Source of the DNA: Macrolepiota albuminosa
Taxonomy: Eukaryota > Basidiomycota > Agaricomycetes > Agaricales > Agaricaceae
NCBI GenBank assembly: GCA_027475525.1
Contig: JAMWFC010000008.1
Span: forward strand, 160,160-224,159
Reading direction: 5' to 3'
Length of the DNA stretch: 64,000 bases
Below the pieces are notes generated by a model. It was not told the origin of the DNA. It saw only the letters and a program-made list of their open reading frames with translations, and did no database searches. The position numbers were made by a program, and so were the translations under genes. Positions 44,614 through 57,198 of the stretch are shown here, one piece after another (position 1 is the first letter of the stretch; each line of letters starts with the position of its first letter).

Positions 44614-45977
44614 TGCAGGTAAGTGCTGGGACAGCGTTGAGCTGGACTTGCGTCAGATGTTCTCCAAGGTTGCCGCATCATATCATTTATAGCATTAGCA
44701 GTGAGCATGGACGCGGGCCAGTGAAACCGAGAAGACATAGCAAAGTGGTTCCAGTTTGATCATTTGACCATTAATGACAAGGCTCCAGATGTGGGAAGAG
44801 GACTTCATCGTGTCACGCTTGTTTGAAGTCGAGAAAAGGATTGTCAGAGGTTTCATTGAGAAACGACATATAGGATATCACGATGTGGCGTTCCTAAGCA
44901 TCAATAAAAGTCAGACAGGCCAAATCGTTTCCATTTCAGGAAACGCAGTCGGCCATGTGAAGATTCGGGAGGTCCTCGCATGTAGAATGGATCATTCCAA
45001 ATCTGGTTATGGTGTGTCCACGGGACGCAAAAACAAAGAGAAGCTCAAACATGCAGTTGGAAGGGTTTCAGCACAGGCGTAATGACACACCAGAAAGTCC
45101 CGAGATGCTGCATATCTATAATACATGATCAGAATTTGCCCGAAATCTCTACTTATCAGACCAGTCTTCAGGCCAGTCTATTTAACTCGTTGAGTGGGTG
45201 ATAGTGCAACTCTTAGATGAAAGGAAGCCGGAAAAGTCGATGAGGATGTCCGATAATGAAGGCAGCAGCGTGCTTGTTGACTCATAGATCGACTACCAGA
45301 TTCTGCGCATGACAAGTCAGAGGTCCAATACGCTTCAACACAGGTAGCTTCGAATCGGTTTCGGACCGACAATGGGCACGAGGTGCTCGATGCTCAGAGG
45401 TCCAATACGCTTCAACACAGGTAGCTTCGAATCGGTTTCGGACCGACAATGGGCACGAGGTGCTCGATGCGACATGAGTACTACAATCCTTGTTTCAGAA
45501 CGTGTCAGGCTGAGGATTCACGCGGTGATTGTCACAGAAGGATGTCTCAGGCCCTAGTCTCCCGTTCCCGAAAGCGGAACAAAGTCAAAGTAGTGATTCG
45601 GCGCTTTCCGAAAGCGTGACTCGCGCCACCACATCCGCATCCATCGGAGTGAAAAACATATGATCTGTAATGTAACCCTGCCATTAGACCAAAAGCCATT
45701 TGCTATTTCCTGAAGTCCAGAGAAAAAACACAGCTCTTACAGAGATTGTTGTTTTGTTTGTGCATCTTTCTGTCCTTTCACAATTCGCGACATCTGAAAC
45801 TCGAGTACAATAACAATACCTGACGCCGCGGCGTAAAATCTGTTGTTTCAAGGTGTTTAAACATAACATGTATGTGGGAAATCCTAGATGACAGCGAACA
45901 CTATTGTTGATACAATGCGAACGTTTAAGCTGGAAGAATCGCAATCGGTAGAAAGGCAGGCAAGCGGAAGATATGAA
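44614..45977. other. Intergenic between GH16 paralogues, with 77-bp duplication 7
   Basis: Promoter of copy A and 3' flank of copy B. A 102-codon plus-strand frame (44774-45082) has no recognisable domain or splice support and is treated as chance. Confidence 0.5.
45317..45470. repeat. 77-bp perfect tandem duplication 7
   Basis: Copies 45317-45393 and 45394-45470 are identical, in intergenic DNA between the GH16 genes. Confidence 0.98.
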
Positions 45978-47571
45978 CTAGCCGTATATCTTGAGCCACT
46001 GGAAGTCAAAGTATGCATCGACGAAAGCAGACGGGTTGTTATTCACATAATCTTGATCGGCAATGAGATCGGTCACATTGTAATTGCTTAAGGACTTACC
46101 GACGCAAGTTGAGGGACACCCCGACGCGGCGTAGACAGAGGAGCTCCCAGCCCAATCTCCACCTAGAATTTTGGATCAGAGGGACTCAAATGGCTTGGGA
46201 AATTATCTCCCACAGAACGTCACTGCAGATACAAGCAGTCCCGTCAACAAAGTTTAGTATTAAAGAAGTGACTTTGTTCATGCTCACAGTTGATAATGAT
46301 ATGGTGTGGACCAAATTTACTATCGATTGGACACGAGGTACTCGGAAAATAAGCGGCAGGGGTACCCTGGGAACCATTAGAAAGGGAAAAGCCAACCAAA
46401 CCGCGGTGATACATGCCCAGTGATCTGTGTTTACAGAAGTGGCGCCGTTCTTGACGTCGGAGGGAACATCGGTTGCGGTCCGTGGCCAGAACCAGACCTT
46501 TATGAACGATGTCGTTCGTTCCATTGCAAACCTTCGATATAGTGGTGTCAGCAAATTACCCTGTGAAACAAAAATAGATAACTGACCAGCCACCCCCATT
46601 GCTGTCGAAAGCTGGGCCATAGCTTCGTGAATCGCTAAATTTGACACCGCATCCAGCATTGTTAGTCGCCGCAGAATCGCAATTAGTTCCTGTGGAAGTG
46701 CTAGAGAATACGCATGAGAATCCTGCTAAGGATAGAAAAGAGACCTGAACAAACCCTGTTTGTTGACGCGACGACGGCATAGTACATCCTTTCGATAAAG
46801 TGTAGTTGAGTGGGTGTCAATGATAAATCAACCACCACGGGGTGGGTAACCAAATAGCTCTCACCAGAATTAGTATGCAGCGTCGCTGCGTTAGGTCCCA
46901 TGTCGTTCACACCTTCTACAATATCTATCTCGCCCTAAAATTGATATTTAGATTGATGTACGAAACCGCTATGATGGAAGAAACTCGTAGGCATACCTGG
47001 TTTGGCCAGTCAGCACCCACTGTCCATATAGCAGGCCAGGTCCTGCCGTTATTGACTTCGTGATTGCTTCAAGCGTCAAGGAGGAATCACGTACCCACAA
47101 CCTCGTGGCATATGTCGTACATTGAATCTATGTCACTCGTCAGAAAAAATCGTATTGATTTCCAGAATATCTTGAATGAGGCTCAAGTGCCCGATACTCA
47201 CACTGTTACAGAAGTTGTATATTGTTTTTTCGACTCTAAGCGCACTGAATCCCGCCCAGGCCCACTGGAGCTGAGGACCTTCTTATAGTCAGCTCGAAGC
47301 ACGAAGTGGTCCCCCGACGAGAAGGTAAGGTTCTCGCTTGCGGCGGTAGCAGCATCGACGTAGTTACTGTGATTCATGGCAGAATTAAGAGTGATACCAA
47401 ACAATGGATGTAAAGTACTTACACGCGTCCATGAGTAGGATCAGATATTGCCTGGAACGAAAAGGCATCGAGAAAGCTGGAGCCCTGATGACTGTCTGTT
47501 TGAGTATATGTGGCACTGAGTACATTGCCAGCGGTCAGGATTGTTACTGCTAGGGAAGGAAAGAGTTTCAT
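45978..47571 (-). CDS. Secreted glycoside hydrolase family 16, copy B
   Basis: The start is the ATG at 47571, chosen because it begins a signal peptide (MKLFPSLAVTILTAGNVLS); an upstream in-frame ATG at 47625 would bury it. The frame, across about ten small introns, contains DAFSFQAISDPTHGRV, ATAASENLTFSSGDHFVLRAD, the catalytic GEIDIVEGVND (about 46934-46905), ATLHTNSGE, TFIKV-type SFIKVWFWPR, SDVKNGATSVNTDHW and the end VDAYFDFQWLKIYG before TAG 45980-45978. Copy A is its closest visible relative, and the shared block order and intron positions point to tandem duplication. The enzyme should act on extracellular or wall beta-glucans. No 77-bp duplication falls inside this gene. Confidence 0.85.
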
Positions 47572-49676
47572 TGTGAAGTGCGCAATACGGGAACCACGAT
47601 AGAATCCAGGATGTAAGCATTGCAAGCTCGGAATGTCACTTACTTATAGTGAATGAATACGTTTTCCGGAACAAGCGGGACACCGTTGTAGAAAGAGAAA
47701 GTTCCGTCAATGGCAGAAAATACCAGAGGACTGAAGTCTCTCATAAATGTCCAAGAAGTCATCTGGGCATGTCACGCAGAGTATAAATTGCAAGATCCAT
47801 ACGACACGAACACAAACTGAAGTCCTTGAGACGTATAGAGAAGAAGAAGAGTTGAGACAACATATGGTCGTAGCTCCGACCCGATGTGGTTCTGGGTCAC
47901 TTGATCAAACCTCTTAGGATGGCTTGAGGACATCATGTGCGAATAGAAAGCTCTGTGCATGGGGGTTGCTTAATGTCCACGGGGGAGGCATTGATGGAGA
48001 TTTCTTTCACTACATGTACTCACCCTTCCAAATCGGAATGGTCCGACGAGCCGGCTACATATATGGTGTATCATATATAAATCAGGGACGCTTAGGTATT
48101 CTGGCCAGTGTAAATCGAGGATAGGCCACGTAGTTGCATGTGCATCGAGTGAGGGGTATCTTGTCATCTATACTCATGCTCATGAAAATGTCATTTGTCA
48201 GGACCAGCTCGGAGGTGCGATGAGTGTTGAATTTAGCTCGCGGTTAAAAAAAGGTCATGTTATGCAGCAAGCAAAGTGTAAAGCTCATGGAAGAATCGCT
48301 ATTTATTCGGGCATGGGATTCGGTCGTCGTTGGAGTAGTTGAGGAACGGAAAGATGTTTGTGTTTGCTTGGCAGTGCTAGTCAACTTCAAAACTATGTTG
48401 GTAAAACCTAAATTTATTGCACTAAACTAAAGAGAATGTAAGTCCCTCAGATCAGAGGATAGTTGACTGAGAGCCGGGTATGTCTTGAATACATGTCCAG
48501 GATAAATTGGGAAGTAATAAGGGATGTTAGACGGATAAGTCAGTTGTACTACATGCTCAAGTGTTTGGGGGTTTAGAGGCATTCCACGTGACACGACATC
48601 CTCAGTTGCTATTTATTACATGGAATCCCGGACCTATAAAGACACTATAAAGACACAATTAAAATAAGCCTCAGTGTCGAGCCTTGGTGATGGTAAACAA
48701 CTGAGATTAATATACCTATAAAGACACAATTAAAATACTAAGTAGGAAATATGAGTATTATTACAAGGACGAAGAATGACTAAGTATTAATCACTTACAG
48801 CCTCAGTGTCGAGCCTTGGTGATGGTAAACAACTGAGGCTGTGAAAAGAGAGGGAACGACTGATGATGTAGCAATAAGCACGTGATTTGATCGGATGCGC
48901 GGACATAAGACCTATGGGTCAACATTACAGAGACAGTATACTGAGGATGTAAGTGTTTCTATTACTGTGTATTATATTCGTTCTCTGATTGTATGTTTAC
49001 GAGTAGTTGTTTACTTGTCTCGTAGGTATGAATAAACGAGTTGCTATCTATTACAGAGACAGTATAGTGAGGATTCGTTTACTTGTCTCGTCCCTGGATC
49101 TAGAGGGAGAATATGAAAGGGTTGGTGATTATAATTAATAATAATAGAGGTCAAACGGCGATATCGAGGTTCGATGATGGTACCTCTGGTCTAGATCTTC
49201 GACATTCCCAACAGATTCATCCAAACAGCTGATGAACAATATATAAATGATATTACAGCAATGACACACAACTATATAAGAAATACCGATAACAATACTG
49301 TGTTTATAAATAAGTAGAGTAAAATTATCTAGGGCTGGACCTCGTCTGCATCTAATAGGACCTGTGAGGGTCAGTGATACAACTATCAAAGAGTATAGAT
49401 ACAGATCGATTAGAAAATAGTCAAAATAAATAAGAGACCATTCAGGCGAAGACCAAATTGTTGACATATCTTGCTCCGCACATCAGGGATCCAGGCGGCT
49501 TAATCTATGCTTCGGCCGCACTGAAGGAGCATAGCAGCGATGATGATACTCTCGAGAAGTCTTTGTTGTATCGCGTCGGAAGTTATCTGGATCGCAATGG
49601 AGCCCTGGGTCCTTGAAACGTTCGCAAGGAACGTGCGAATCAAGTCCCCGGTGTGCAACTGGTAGAACATGCATGG
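47572..49676. other. Intergenic, with interleaved short direct repeats
   Basis: No gene is supported over about 2 kb. Two segments are each present twice: a 22-bp one starting CTATAAAGACACAATT (48645, 48717) and a 38-bp one starting GCCTCAGTGTCGAGCC (48668, 48800). They are adjacent in the first pair but separated by 61 bp in the second. Another pair, TTACAGAGACAGTATA (about 48924 and 49050), lies further on. Confidence 0.5.
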
Positions 49677-50202
49677 TCAATCCGTGGAAAACTTCTCAAA
49701 GTCGAACTCTCTTACATTGATGGATTGATTGTGTGGTGCCCAAATATACTTGACACCGCGAATCTCCATTGACCGTGCACTGAATGGCGCAAAGGTTAGC
49801 ACAATCACAATGTGTTTGAATATTTTGATTGACTTGCCTGCGATCGTGTGACAACCTGAGCCAGCTGCGCACGGGCTGCTTTGACACAAGACCGCGAATT
49901 TCAATCACGGGGGATGACTTCCACTCAATGAGCGCGATTGGACAGTCTTGTGAGTTTTTGACGGTGGTGTAGCCTGTCATATCGCGGTCCGTGCTGATAG
50001 TGTAATGTGTCCTACCGTCGGGGCCAATGACTCTGGAATTGAGAATGTGCGAGCCAGAAGAAGAGATGTAATAGGTGACGAGGGTGGTGGCGTGCGAGAC
50101 AGTTGGGTAGGGCAGCGCGCCCAGGATTGAAGGAGCAGGCGACTGCGGCCACGGAGAGGAGATGCCCTGTCCAGCCTCGGTCCAACTATTGTATGGGTGC
50201 AT
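49677..50202 (-). CDS. DUF6593-like fungal protein
   Basis: Two exons, 50202-49838 and 49779-49677, give 155 residues. The intron starts GCAAGT and ends CAG: a GC-AG intron, and this donor is the one that joins HDRS to ARSMEIRGVKYIW in frame; staying unspliced gives a Cys-rich tail unlike any domain. The body (YYISSSGSHILNSRVIGPDGRTHYTIST, IALIEWKSSPVIEI, GVKYIWAP) follows the beta-strand order of DUF6593, a family that is expanded in Agaricomycetes and has no assigned function. It has no signal peptide or membrane segment. Confidence in the family is moderate; confidence that it is a gene is higher. Confidence 0.65.
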
Positions 50203-51350
50203 CCTTGTGTTGTATGAAAATTTGCGTTAAAATGAGAGGAAATGCTTGAAAACACAGAAGAAAAGTCGATGTTCTTCATTGCTAAAAAAAACAGGCTTCA
50301 TATAGGCCCTTGAGGCAGTACTAAGGAGCAATTTGTTAGGAGACCGAACAGAGACGACACCAGGAGTCCAGAAAATCCGCATTGCTCTGGCTGCATCATA
50401 AAAGGGAAAAGCGGGGAAGCACTACCGGAATTGCCTAAAAAAGCTTCAACTACGGCGAGTAATGTCTGTGCGACTTGATGATGCGGCAGTAGGCACCAGG
50501 TACACATACACGCAACGTAGGAGGTTTGAGCGTTTCATGTCAGACATTGATTTCCTGGCTGTCTCGTCCGCAGGGTCGATAAGGCTACATTGCGGGGGGA
50601 TCTCAACGGAGAGCTCAGCTGATAAAGACCAGTGAGAGCTTTCTACGCATCATCCAAACACTCTGACGCACAAATACTAGTTGACGACAATGTTTACGGT
50701 TTCGTAGAGACCCGGAAGTGTATGTTGTTCAATTCACCAGCCGATTCACTCAAACTCCGGCAAAGACATGTAATACCCATCCATGAAGCCGAAAAATCTT
50801 TTGGTCGCTCTCGTCAGACGTGAAAGGCAGTGTTGGTCCCTTCCGGATCAAGACAGAGCGGAGATATGGTTCCGTTCCAAACGTCAGCAGTGGGATTAAG
50901 ATTAACTTTTAAAGGTGACGCAAGCCCAGTGCAGGATGGGTCGGAGCTCAGTTGAGGACCCTGAGAGCAGTACAAGTTTATCAGCACTCCTGCCTAATTT
51001 ATCTTTCGTAACCTCGATCACGATATCATACCTATCAGTTGACTTATCTCCAATGTGTTCACGTTATTTCAATGATATCTTGTTCAGTTGTTTGTGCTAG
51101 GTCCAATCGCTATGTGCGCCCGCCGAATCTTGCGACGTCTTCGGCCAGAACGTGATCGCCGCTTCGCAACCATTGGCAGAAAAATTTCACAAATGAAAAA
51201 ATCAGCCTTGTGAGAATGAAAATATGCTGATATTGGATTCAAGGATGTGTGGTTACAAGGTGCAACAAGAGAGTATGATACGTATTACAGGATTCAGGCA
51301 AAGCCACCAACAGTCTCTGTTTCACAAGGCTGAACCCATCGGTGATGATT
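50203..51350. other. Intergenic, no gene seen
   Basis: Only short frames. It contains the promoter of the DUF6593 gene and the 3' flank of the E2 gene. No repeats of note. Confidence 0.5.
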
Positions 51351-52058
<708 letters not shown>

Positions 52059-52082
52059 TGGCAACTATGTACTTGGATAGAG

Positions 52083-52236
52083 AAGCTATGGAGGAGTGAA
52101 GCAATCGCACACGATCAGCGCGATAGTCGAGGAGATTACGAGCGGCAAAAGGCGATTCAAAGCTATGGAGGAGTGAAGCAATCGCACACGATCAGCGCGA
52201 TAGTCGAGGAGATTACGAGCGGCAAAAGGCGATTCA
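52083..52236. repeat. 77-bp perfect tandem duplication 8
   Basis: Copies 52083-52159 and 52160-52236 are identical, directly upstream of the E2 start. Confidence 0.98.
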
Positions 52237-52925
52237 AGACGATTAGAGAGATTGGGCAGCAAGTCAATGATGAGAACAGTACTTGACGAGAAATGGCGAC
52301 TTACGAAGTCTAGAGGACGAGTGTAACCAGAAACTGGTGGTAGTGAGGGGTTAAGCAGGAAAGCTTTGTTTGGCCACTGTTTTGTAAGCTGTGGCCACAC
52401 GCGAGCGGATTGGTCAGCAATCCGGACACTGCCCTCCTTGAATTTGTGTCGGATCACAGGTCATAAACAATTGACTGAACCAACAAAAACATCGGCAGTG
52501 GGCGCCTTCTCTCGATTCGGCAAACAACGTTCTTTCGTCTTGTTATATTGTTAACAATAACCGTACCGAGAGGTCAATCATAATTCAGAACTCTTCGAAA
52601 CTCTAACCCATTCGCCTCATTGCACATTAAAGGATTCAAGTATAATTGAAATCATAATTTATAACACAGCGGATGTAGGAAGAGAACAAACTGTGAGCGC
52701 AGACAGGCTGCGAGTATAAACTGCCATAAGCAGTCTTAGTTGCCCACACACTACTTACCAGTCAAACCAAATCAGTCCCTCGTGTCTGTGCATTCATCGT
52801 CTCAGGCACGTTCACGATCATCTACAGCATGCTAAATCCCAGCATCTCGCTGTAGGCATTGGTGACTCCAACTCAATCACGATCCACCTGGATCAGTACA
52901 CAGCTCTGGTACACGCGTGTACTAC
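52237..52925. other. Intergenic, no gene seen
   Basis: Upstream region of the E2 gene; only short open frames, and no repeat besides duplication 8. Confidence 0.45.
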
Positions 52926-53219
52926 TCAGAGTAGTATACCGTTGTTTGAAGCTGAAGCTTGAGATTTGAAGCACATATCTAGTCTCAAGTCATCTTCACC
53001 ACAAAGTAGTAAGTAGCCAATGATTGACTCACCTTTTTCCCTTGAAGAGGAAGACCCCAAATGGTCGATTTCCTGCACACGTTTCAGAGGAATCACAGAT
53101 TCAGAATCAAGAAAATATACAAAAAACTTCCGGACATCATGAACACTCTGAGTCTCCATCAGAGTCAAAATCTCGTCATCCAGAATAGCTACCCATACTT
53201 CCTCCCCCTTCGTCACCAT
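52926..53219 (-). CDS. Possible exon(s) of an unrecognised protein
   Basis: From ATG 53219 a frame reads VTKGEEVWVAILDDEILTL, then FVYFLDSESVIPLKRVQEID. The strand pattern is reminiscent of a small Tudor- or SH3-like barrel, which is only an impression. A donor GTGAGT at about 53030 and an acceptor (TTTTAG) just upstream of the ATG suggest it is one exon of a spliced gene. It lies between the end of the RRM gene and the E2 gene, and I could not find convincing partner exons. Confidence 0.3.
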   Translation of the reverse strand: MVTKGEEVWVAILDDEILTLMETQSVHDVRKFFVYFLDSESVIPLKRVQEIDHLGSSSSREKGESIIGYLLLCGEDDLRLDMCFKSQASASNNGILL

Positions 53220-53390
53220 TCTCGGGTCCCCAACCTAAAACATGCAACATCCACGTGATGCAAAGGAGATGGACCCAACACAGCAGCAACGCCCTGATGA
53301 AAGACCTACCAAAACGTACCTATCATACCGGGCACCGCCTATGCAGACCGCTTGCAGGAACAAGCAAACCGGAAGGGCCCGTGTAATTCG

Positions 53391-56300
53391 CTAATGATCA
53401 CATTCGCTCTCCTCGTCCTCGTCATCACTGACAATAAGGACTCCAGCGTCAGGTTCATGCGACCCAGGCCACTTCTTTACTGCATGCACTGTCGTATGCC
53501 CCGGTATATTATTCCCCGCATTGTTGGCGGCCAGCTGGCCCGTCGGATCCGGTGTAACCTGAGCTGTCGTCGTCCTTGTAGTATATTATTCCCCGCATTG
53601 TTGGCGGCCAGCTGGCCCGTCGGATCCGGTGTAACCTGAGCTGTCGTCGTCCTTGTAGAGCAGAAGCGATAGTAGTCGTTGTCGGGGGATCGTCATCGTC
53701 ATTCGAAATCGAAGCGGTCCTGTAACCACACGCAGCACAACGGCAAAAATTACTCAGCTGTTCTTATTAAAAGGACGACAACCCCAGCACCCCACATTGC
53801 GACTGGAAGAGAGGAGAGACACGCACCGGCTTTGTTCGCGCATAGCCGCCATAATGACTTCCCGCTCCTGCTTCGTCCTTGCTTTTTGAAATTTCATCAT
53901 CAAGACTTTGGTCTCCGCAATATGTGCCTCCAACCGTTTCTGCTGCGCTGCAAGCTCAAGCTTTTGTTTCGCCATCGCTGTCAACTTGGTTTTTTGGCTC
54001 TGTGCAGCCGTGATTGGTCCAGGGGCTGGAGCTGGCGCCGCCGAAGGGGTTGGCATGGACGAATTCGGCGTAGCTTTGACGGTCTCAATTGTCTCGGTTA
54101 TGAAAGATACAGCAAGGTCGTCCAAGGAAAACGTAGTGGTTTTTACAGAAGGAATAGCAGAAACTGAGGCCGGAGTCTCACGAAGTGCGCTCGTCGCCGG
54201 GGTAATTGCATTTCCTGATATAGGAGGATCGACAGTCGGAATGGGCGAAGATACTTGTGTGTTAGTCGCAGGAGTCGCAGACACTGAGCTCTTCAATCTG
54301 TTCTTCTGACTGCGAAGCACCAGCAACCTCAACCTCTCCTCCATCGCTTGCTTATCTTCCCCGTCCTCTTGGAGCGACGACTCCCTCGTCGACATTGGGG
54401 ACTCAGTTCTAACAGTGGGTGGTACCGGCGCCGTAGTGATTCCAAGTTCCAATTTGCTTTTCGATATTCTCTCCTCCAATTCCTTTTGTCTCGCAAGCAG
54501 AGACCGTATCTTGAAGCTTGGGCCTTTGGGTACATTCTTCATTGCTCGTGGCTCGAGTGGCGGTGTTCCAGAAGCTGAAGGTGATTGGGACGTAATGGTT
54601 TCCAGAGATGACGGCGCGAACTGATTTGTGGTTGATCCAGGGTCTGATGACGTGTGATGGACGCCATCCGAGGTGGTTGAGGGCACATCGGTTTTAGATG
54701 TGGCTGAGGATGAGAAAGTATTGGGGACAGCCACACGAACCATCTGTGTGGCTAGAGATACTGCGTCAGGCTGATGTTGTGACGATGTTAGATCGAAGGT
54801 GATACGTTCAGCTGTTCGGGGAGATTCTAGATCCATATCGTCTTCGACATCCATGTCTTCGTACGTTGGGGTAACGGGCAGATTCAAAAGTGGCGAAACA
54901 GGCTGAGTGGTAGTCGGGGAAGTCTGTATAGTTGTCGACGACTTTGTTGATGAAATAGTAGAAGTGGCGTTCATTATAGTTTCTCGCGTTGGTTTCTTGG
55001 GTAATTCGTGCTTAGGACGCCATTGGGTCTCCAGCGAAGATTGAGAAGGCAACGGAACACGTGAAACTAGGGACGCGGAAACAGGAGTATGTGGTAACGG
55101 ATGAGGAAGAGGTTGAGGTGTGATGGAGTAATATGAAAATCCTGAATTGGAATCTTGAGAGAATTGGACTGGATTTGGGGACAAGGCAAGCGGTTGAGGT
55201 GTAGCCACCTCTTTCGCTGCCGGCCCCCCATGCGCGTCTCCATTAACTGGAGACACTTGAACAGGAAGTTTCGCAGCGGCTGCAGCCTTCTTTGCTTGCC
55301 GCTCGCGAAGAAGCCTAGCTTTCCTCTCTTTTTTAGTCTCCTTCTTCACAGGTACTTCAGTTTCCTTCTCGGCTGCATCGCCTTCGATCTCTCCCTCTTC
55401 AATCTCGCCAACTCCGGCATTTGCTCCAATGCCATCAACTCGATACCACCAAACTTTGATTAGGTCCTCTCGCGGTCGGCCTTTTAACTGATGAGTCTTC
55501 AGTCCACTTAGAGCAGCACCAAGCCGGGGACTACCCCAAGCTTTTCGCGCTAACTCAGCAGTAGCGAATTCCACCAATGCCTTCGCTCCGTGGTGATCTA
55601 TACACGAGAATACTGGGTAGGCGCCACAAGCTGATTTGCTCCAGTTCTTGACCCAGTCCTGGGTACGGTGCGATTTGGGTAATTGTTCCATGACGAGGGT
55701 CCGAGCAGGATTTGGAATGTAAGGATTCCCTTTAGTTGACAGGATATCTGTATTACCACTTGTAGCATTTGGTGGAATTACAAATAAGCCGTGCTTGCTT
55801 GAAGGGTCATGATCTGGTTTCATTCCAATGACCTGCGTTGGAGGCGGGCCCGCTGGAGCAGCAGAAGCAGGCATTATAGCAGGGGGTGGCGCAGGAGGAG
55901 GCTTTGGTGCAGGTATCGGTTCTGGCCCGCTGGAGCAGCAGAAGCAGGCATTATAGCAGGGGGTGGCGCAGGAGGAGGCTTTGGTGCAGGTATCGGTTCT
56001 GAAAACTGCGGTATACTGACTGCCGGGGTTTAGAATGATCTGACCAGTTCAAAGAGTAAGCATACGAATCCAGCTTTCAGTTCCGTGCCCATCTAACATG
56101 GACATGGGTGCTTCAGCAGCCATAGCCATGGATGCGACCCACGGAGACGATGAGGAAGCAACAGGAGTCTCACTATTATATTGATATGAAGCGGAGTCGG
56201 CCGTGCTATAGCGACCCACGGAGACGATGAGGAAGCAACAGGAGTCTCACTATTATATTGATATGAAGCGGAGTCGGCCGTGCTATAATTAAATAGGGGT

Positions 56301-56927
56301 CGGACACGGCGTGAGGCTTGTCCAGTCCGACACCAGCTCCGCCCATTATGCGGGAATTGAACAGCTCATTTGCGAGATGATGCGTGCCATTCGGCCACAT
56401 AGGGGGACGTGGAGGCTGACCACCATGTTCCTCTAACAGACGTTCAAGCCTCCTTCGCCGCTTCCTCGCTTTCTTGCTCAAGGCCACGGGCTGCAGGTGT
56501 GTTGCAGTATCCAGTCTCTGCTGACTTGTGCTCGCAGCTAACCCGCTCTGCGTATCATTCATGTTTCTTTTCCTCTTTCGTGATGATTTGCCTGTAACAT
56601 TATAGAAAAGGTTTGAGAAGCTGAAGAACTATCATTCATGTTTCTTTTCCTCTTTCGTGATGATTTGCCTGTAACATTATAGAAAAGGTTTGAGAAGCTG
56701 AAGAACAAGGATAAGTCAATTTATTACCCTCAAAATTGGGTTGCTGAGAAACTCCTTTACTTGCGTTGGTCAACACCCCAATCCATGGAACCTTGTCGTG
56801 CTGATTGGCCACAGGGGATAACGGGCTTGGCTCGAACCTGCCTCGCAACGAGTTCTTGTAGGACTTCATCCTCAGAGTCGTCAATGGCGATAGGGGAAAG
56901 CCTAGAGCCCGAACCAGTGATCTTCAT
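53391..56927 (-). CDS. RRM-domain nuclear protein with C-terminal coiled coil
   Basis: The start at 56927 opens an acidic N-terminus (SGSRLSPIAIDDSEDEVLQEL). An intron of about 63 nt (56754-56692) joins to a basic segment (GKSSRKRKRN, KKARKRRRRLERLLEEHGG). The main exon from about 55985 holds a Pro/Ala stretch, an RRM-like domain (ARTLVMEQLPKSHRTQDWVKNW ... ALVEFATAELARKAW), a long Ser/Thr-rich disordered part, and a coiled coil (AKQKLELAAQQKRLEAHIAETKVL). A last intron, entered after MREQSR, uses an acceptor inside duplication 9 and leads to an acidic end, VLIVSDDEDEESECDH, stop 53393-53391. Duplications 9-12 lie in it; number 10 breaks the Pro/Ala exon and its removal restores the frame. 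The join between about 56290 and 56230 is still unresolved. RNA binding in the nucleus is inferred; no named family. Confidence 0.68.
53504..53657. repeat. 77-bp perfect tandem duplication 9
   Basis: Copies 53504-53580 and 53581-53657 are identical, at the last splice acceptor of the RRM gene; either copy's acceptor can be used, so the protein is not necessarily changed. Confidence 0.98.
55847..56000. repeat. 77-bp perfect tandem duplication 10 (in RRM gene exon)
   Basis: Copies 55847-55923 and 55924-56000 are identical. With one copy the frame runs from PIPAPKPPPAPPPAIM into PPPTQVIGMKP; with both it stops. Confidence 0.98.
56134..56287. repeat. 77-bp perfect tandem duplication 11 (in RRM gene)
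   Basis: Copies 56134-56210 and 56211-56287 are identical. Removing one does not by itself join the flanking frames here, so an extra intron or error must exist. Confidence 0.98.
56553..56706. repeat. 77-bp perfect tandem duplication 12 (in RRM gene)
   Basis: Copies 56553-56629 and 56630-56706 are identical. They cover a splice acceptor and the RKRKRN codons. Confidence 0.98.
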
Positions 56928-57044
56928 CGCGATTGTTGGATGAAGAATTGTATCGTCAACGATGTGGAGTAAGCTACAATTGCGGGACTTTTTGCATGTG
57001 ACATGACTGATTGATCGTGGGTATTTGTGAGAATAGCCGTGGCG

Positions 57045-57198
57045 TGACGGTTATCCACACGAGGTCACTGTTTGCACTGCTGGCAGTGGATACTGTTTCC
57101 TCAAGAAAAAGGACAAGGCATTGACGGTTATCCACACGAGGTCACTGTTTGCACTGCTGGCAGTGGATACTGTTTCCTCAAGAAAAAGGACAAGGCAT
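57045..57198. repeat. 77-bp perfect tandem duplication 13
   Basis: Copies 57045-57121 and 57122-57198 are identical; intergenic. Confidence 0.98.

Noticed and set aside
44774..45082. 102-codon plus-strand frame between the GH16 genes
   Set aside because: No homologous feel, no domain, no splice sites and only chance length.
53679..55463. Several plus-strand open frames over the RRM gene
   Set aside because: They are shadows of the 700-codon minus-strand frame, which has an RRM-like fold and coiled coil.
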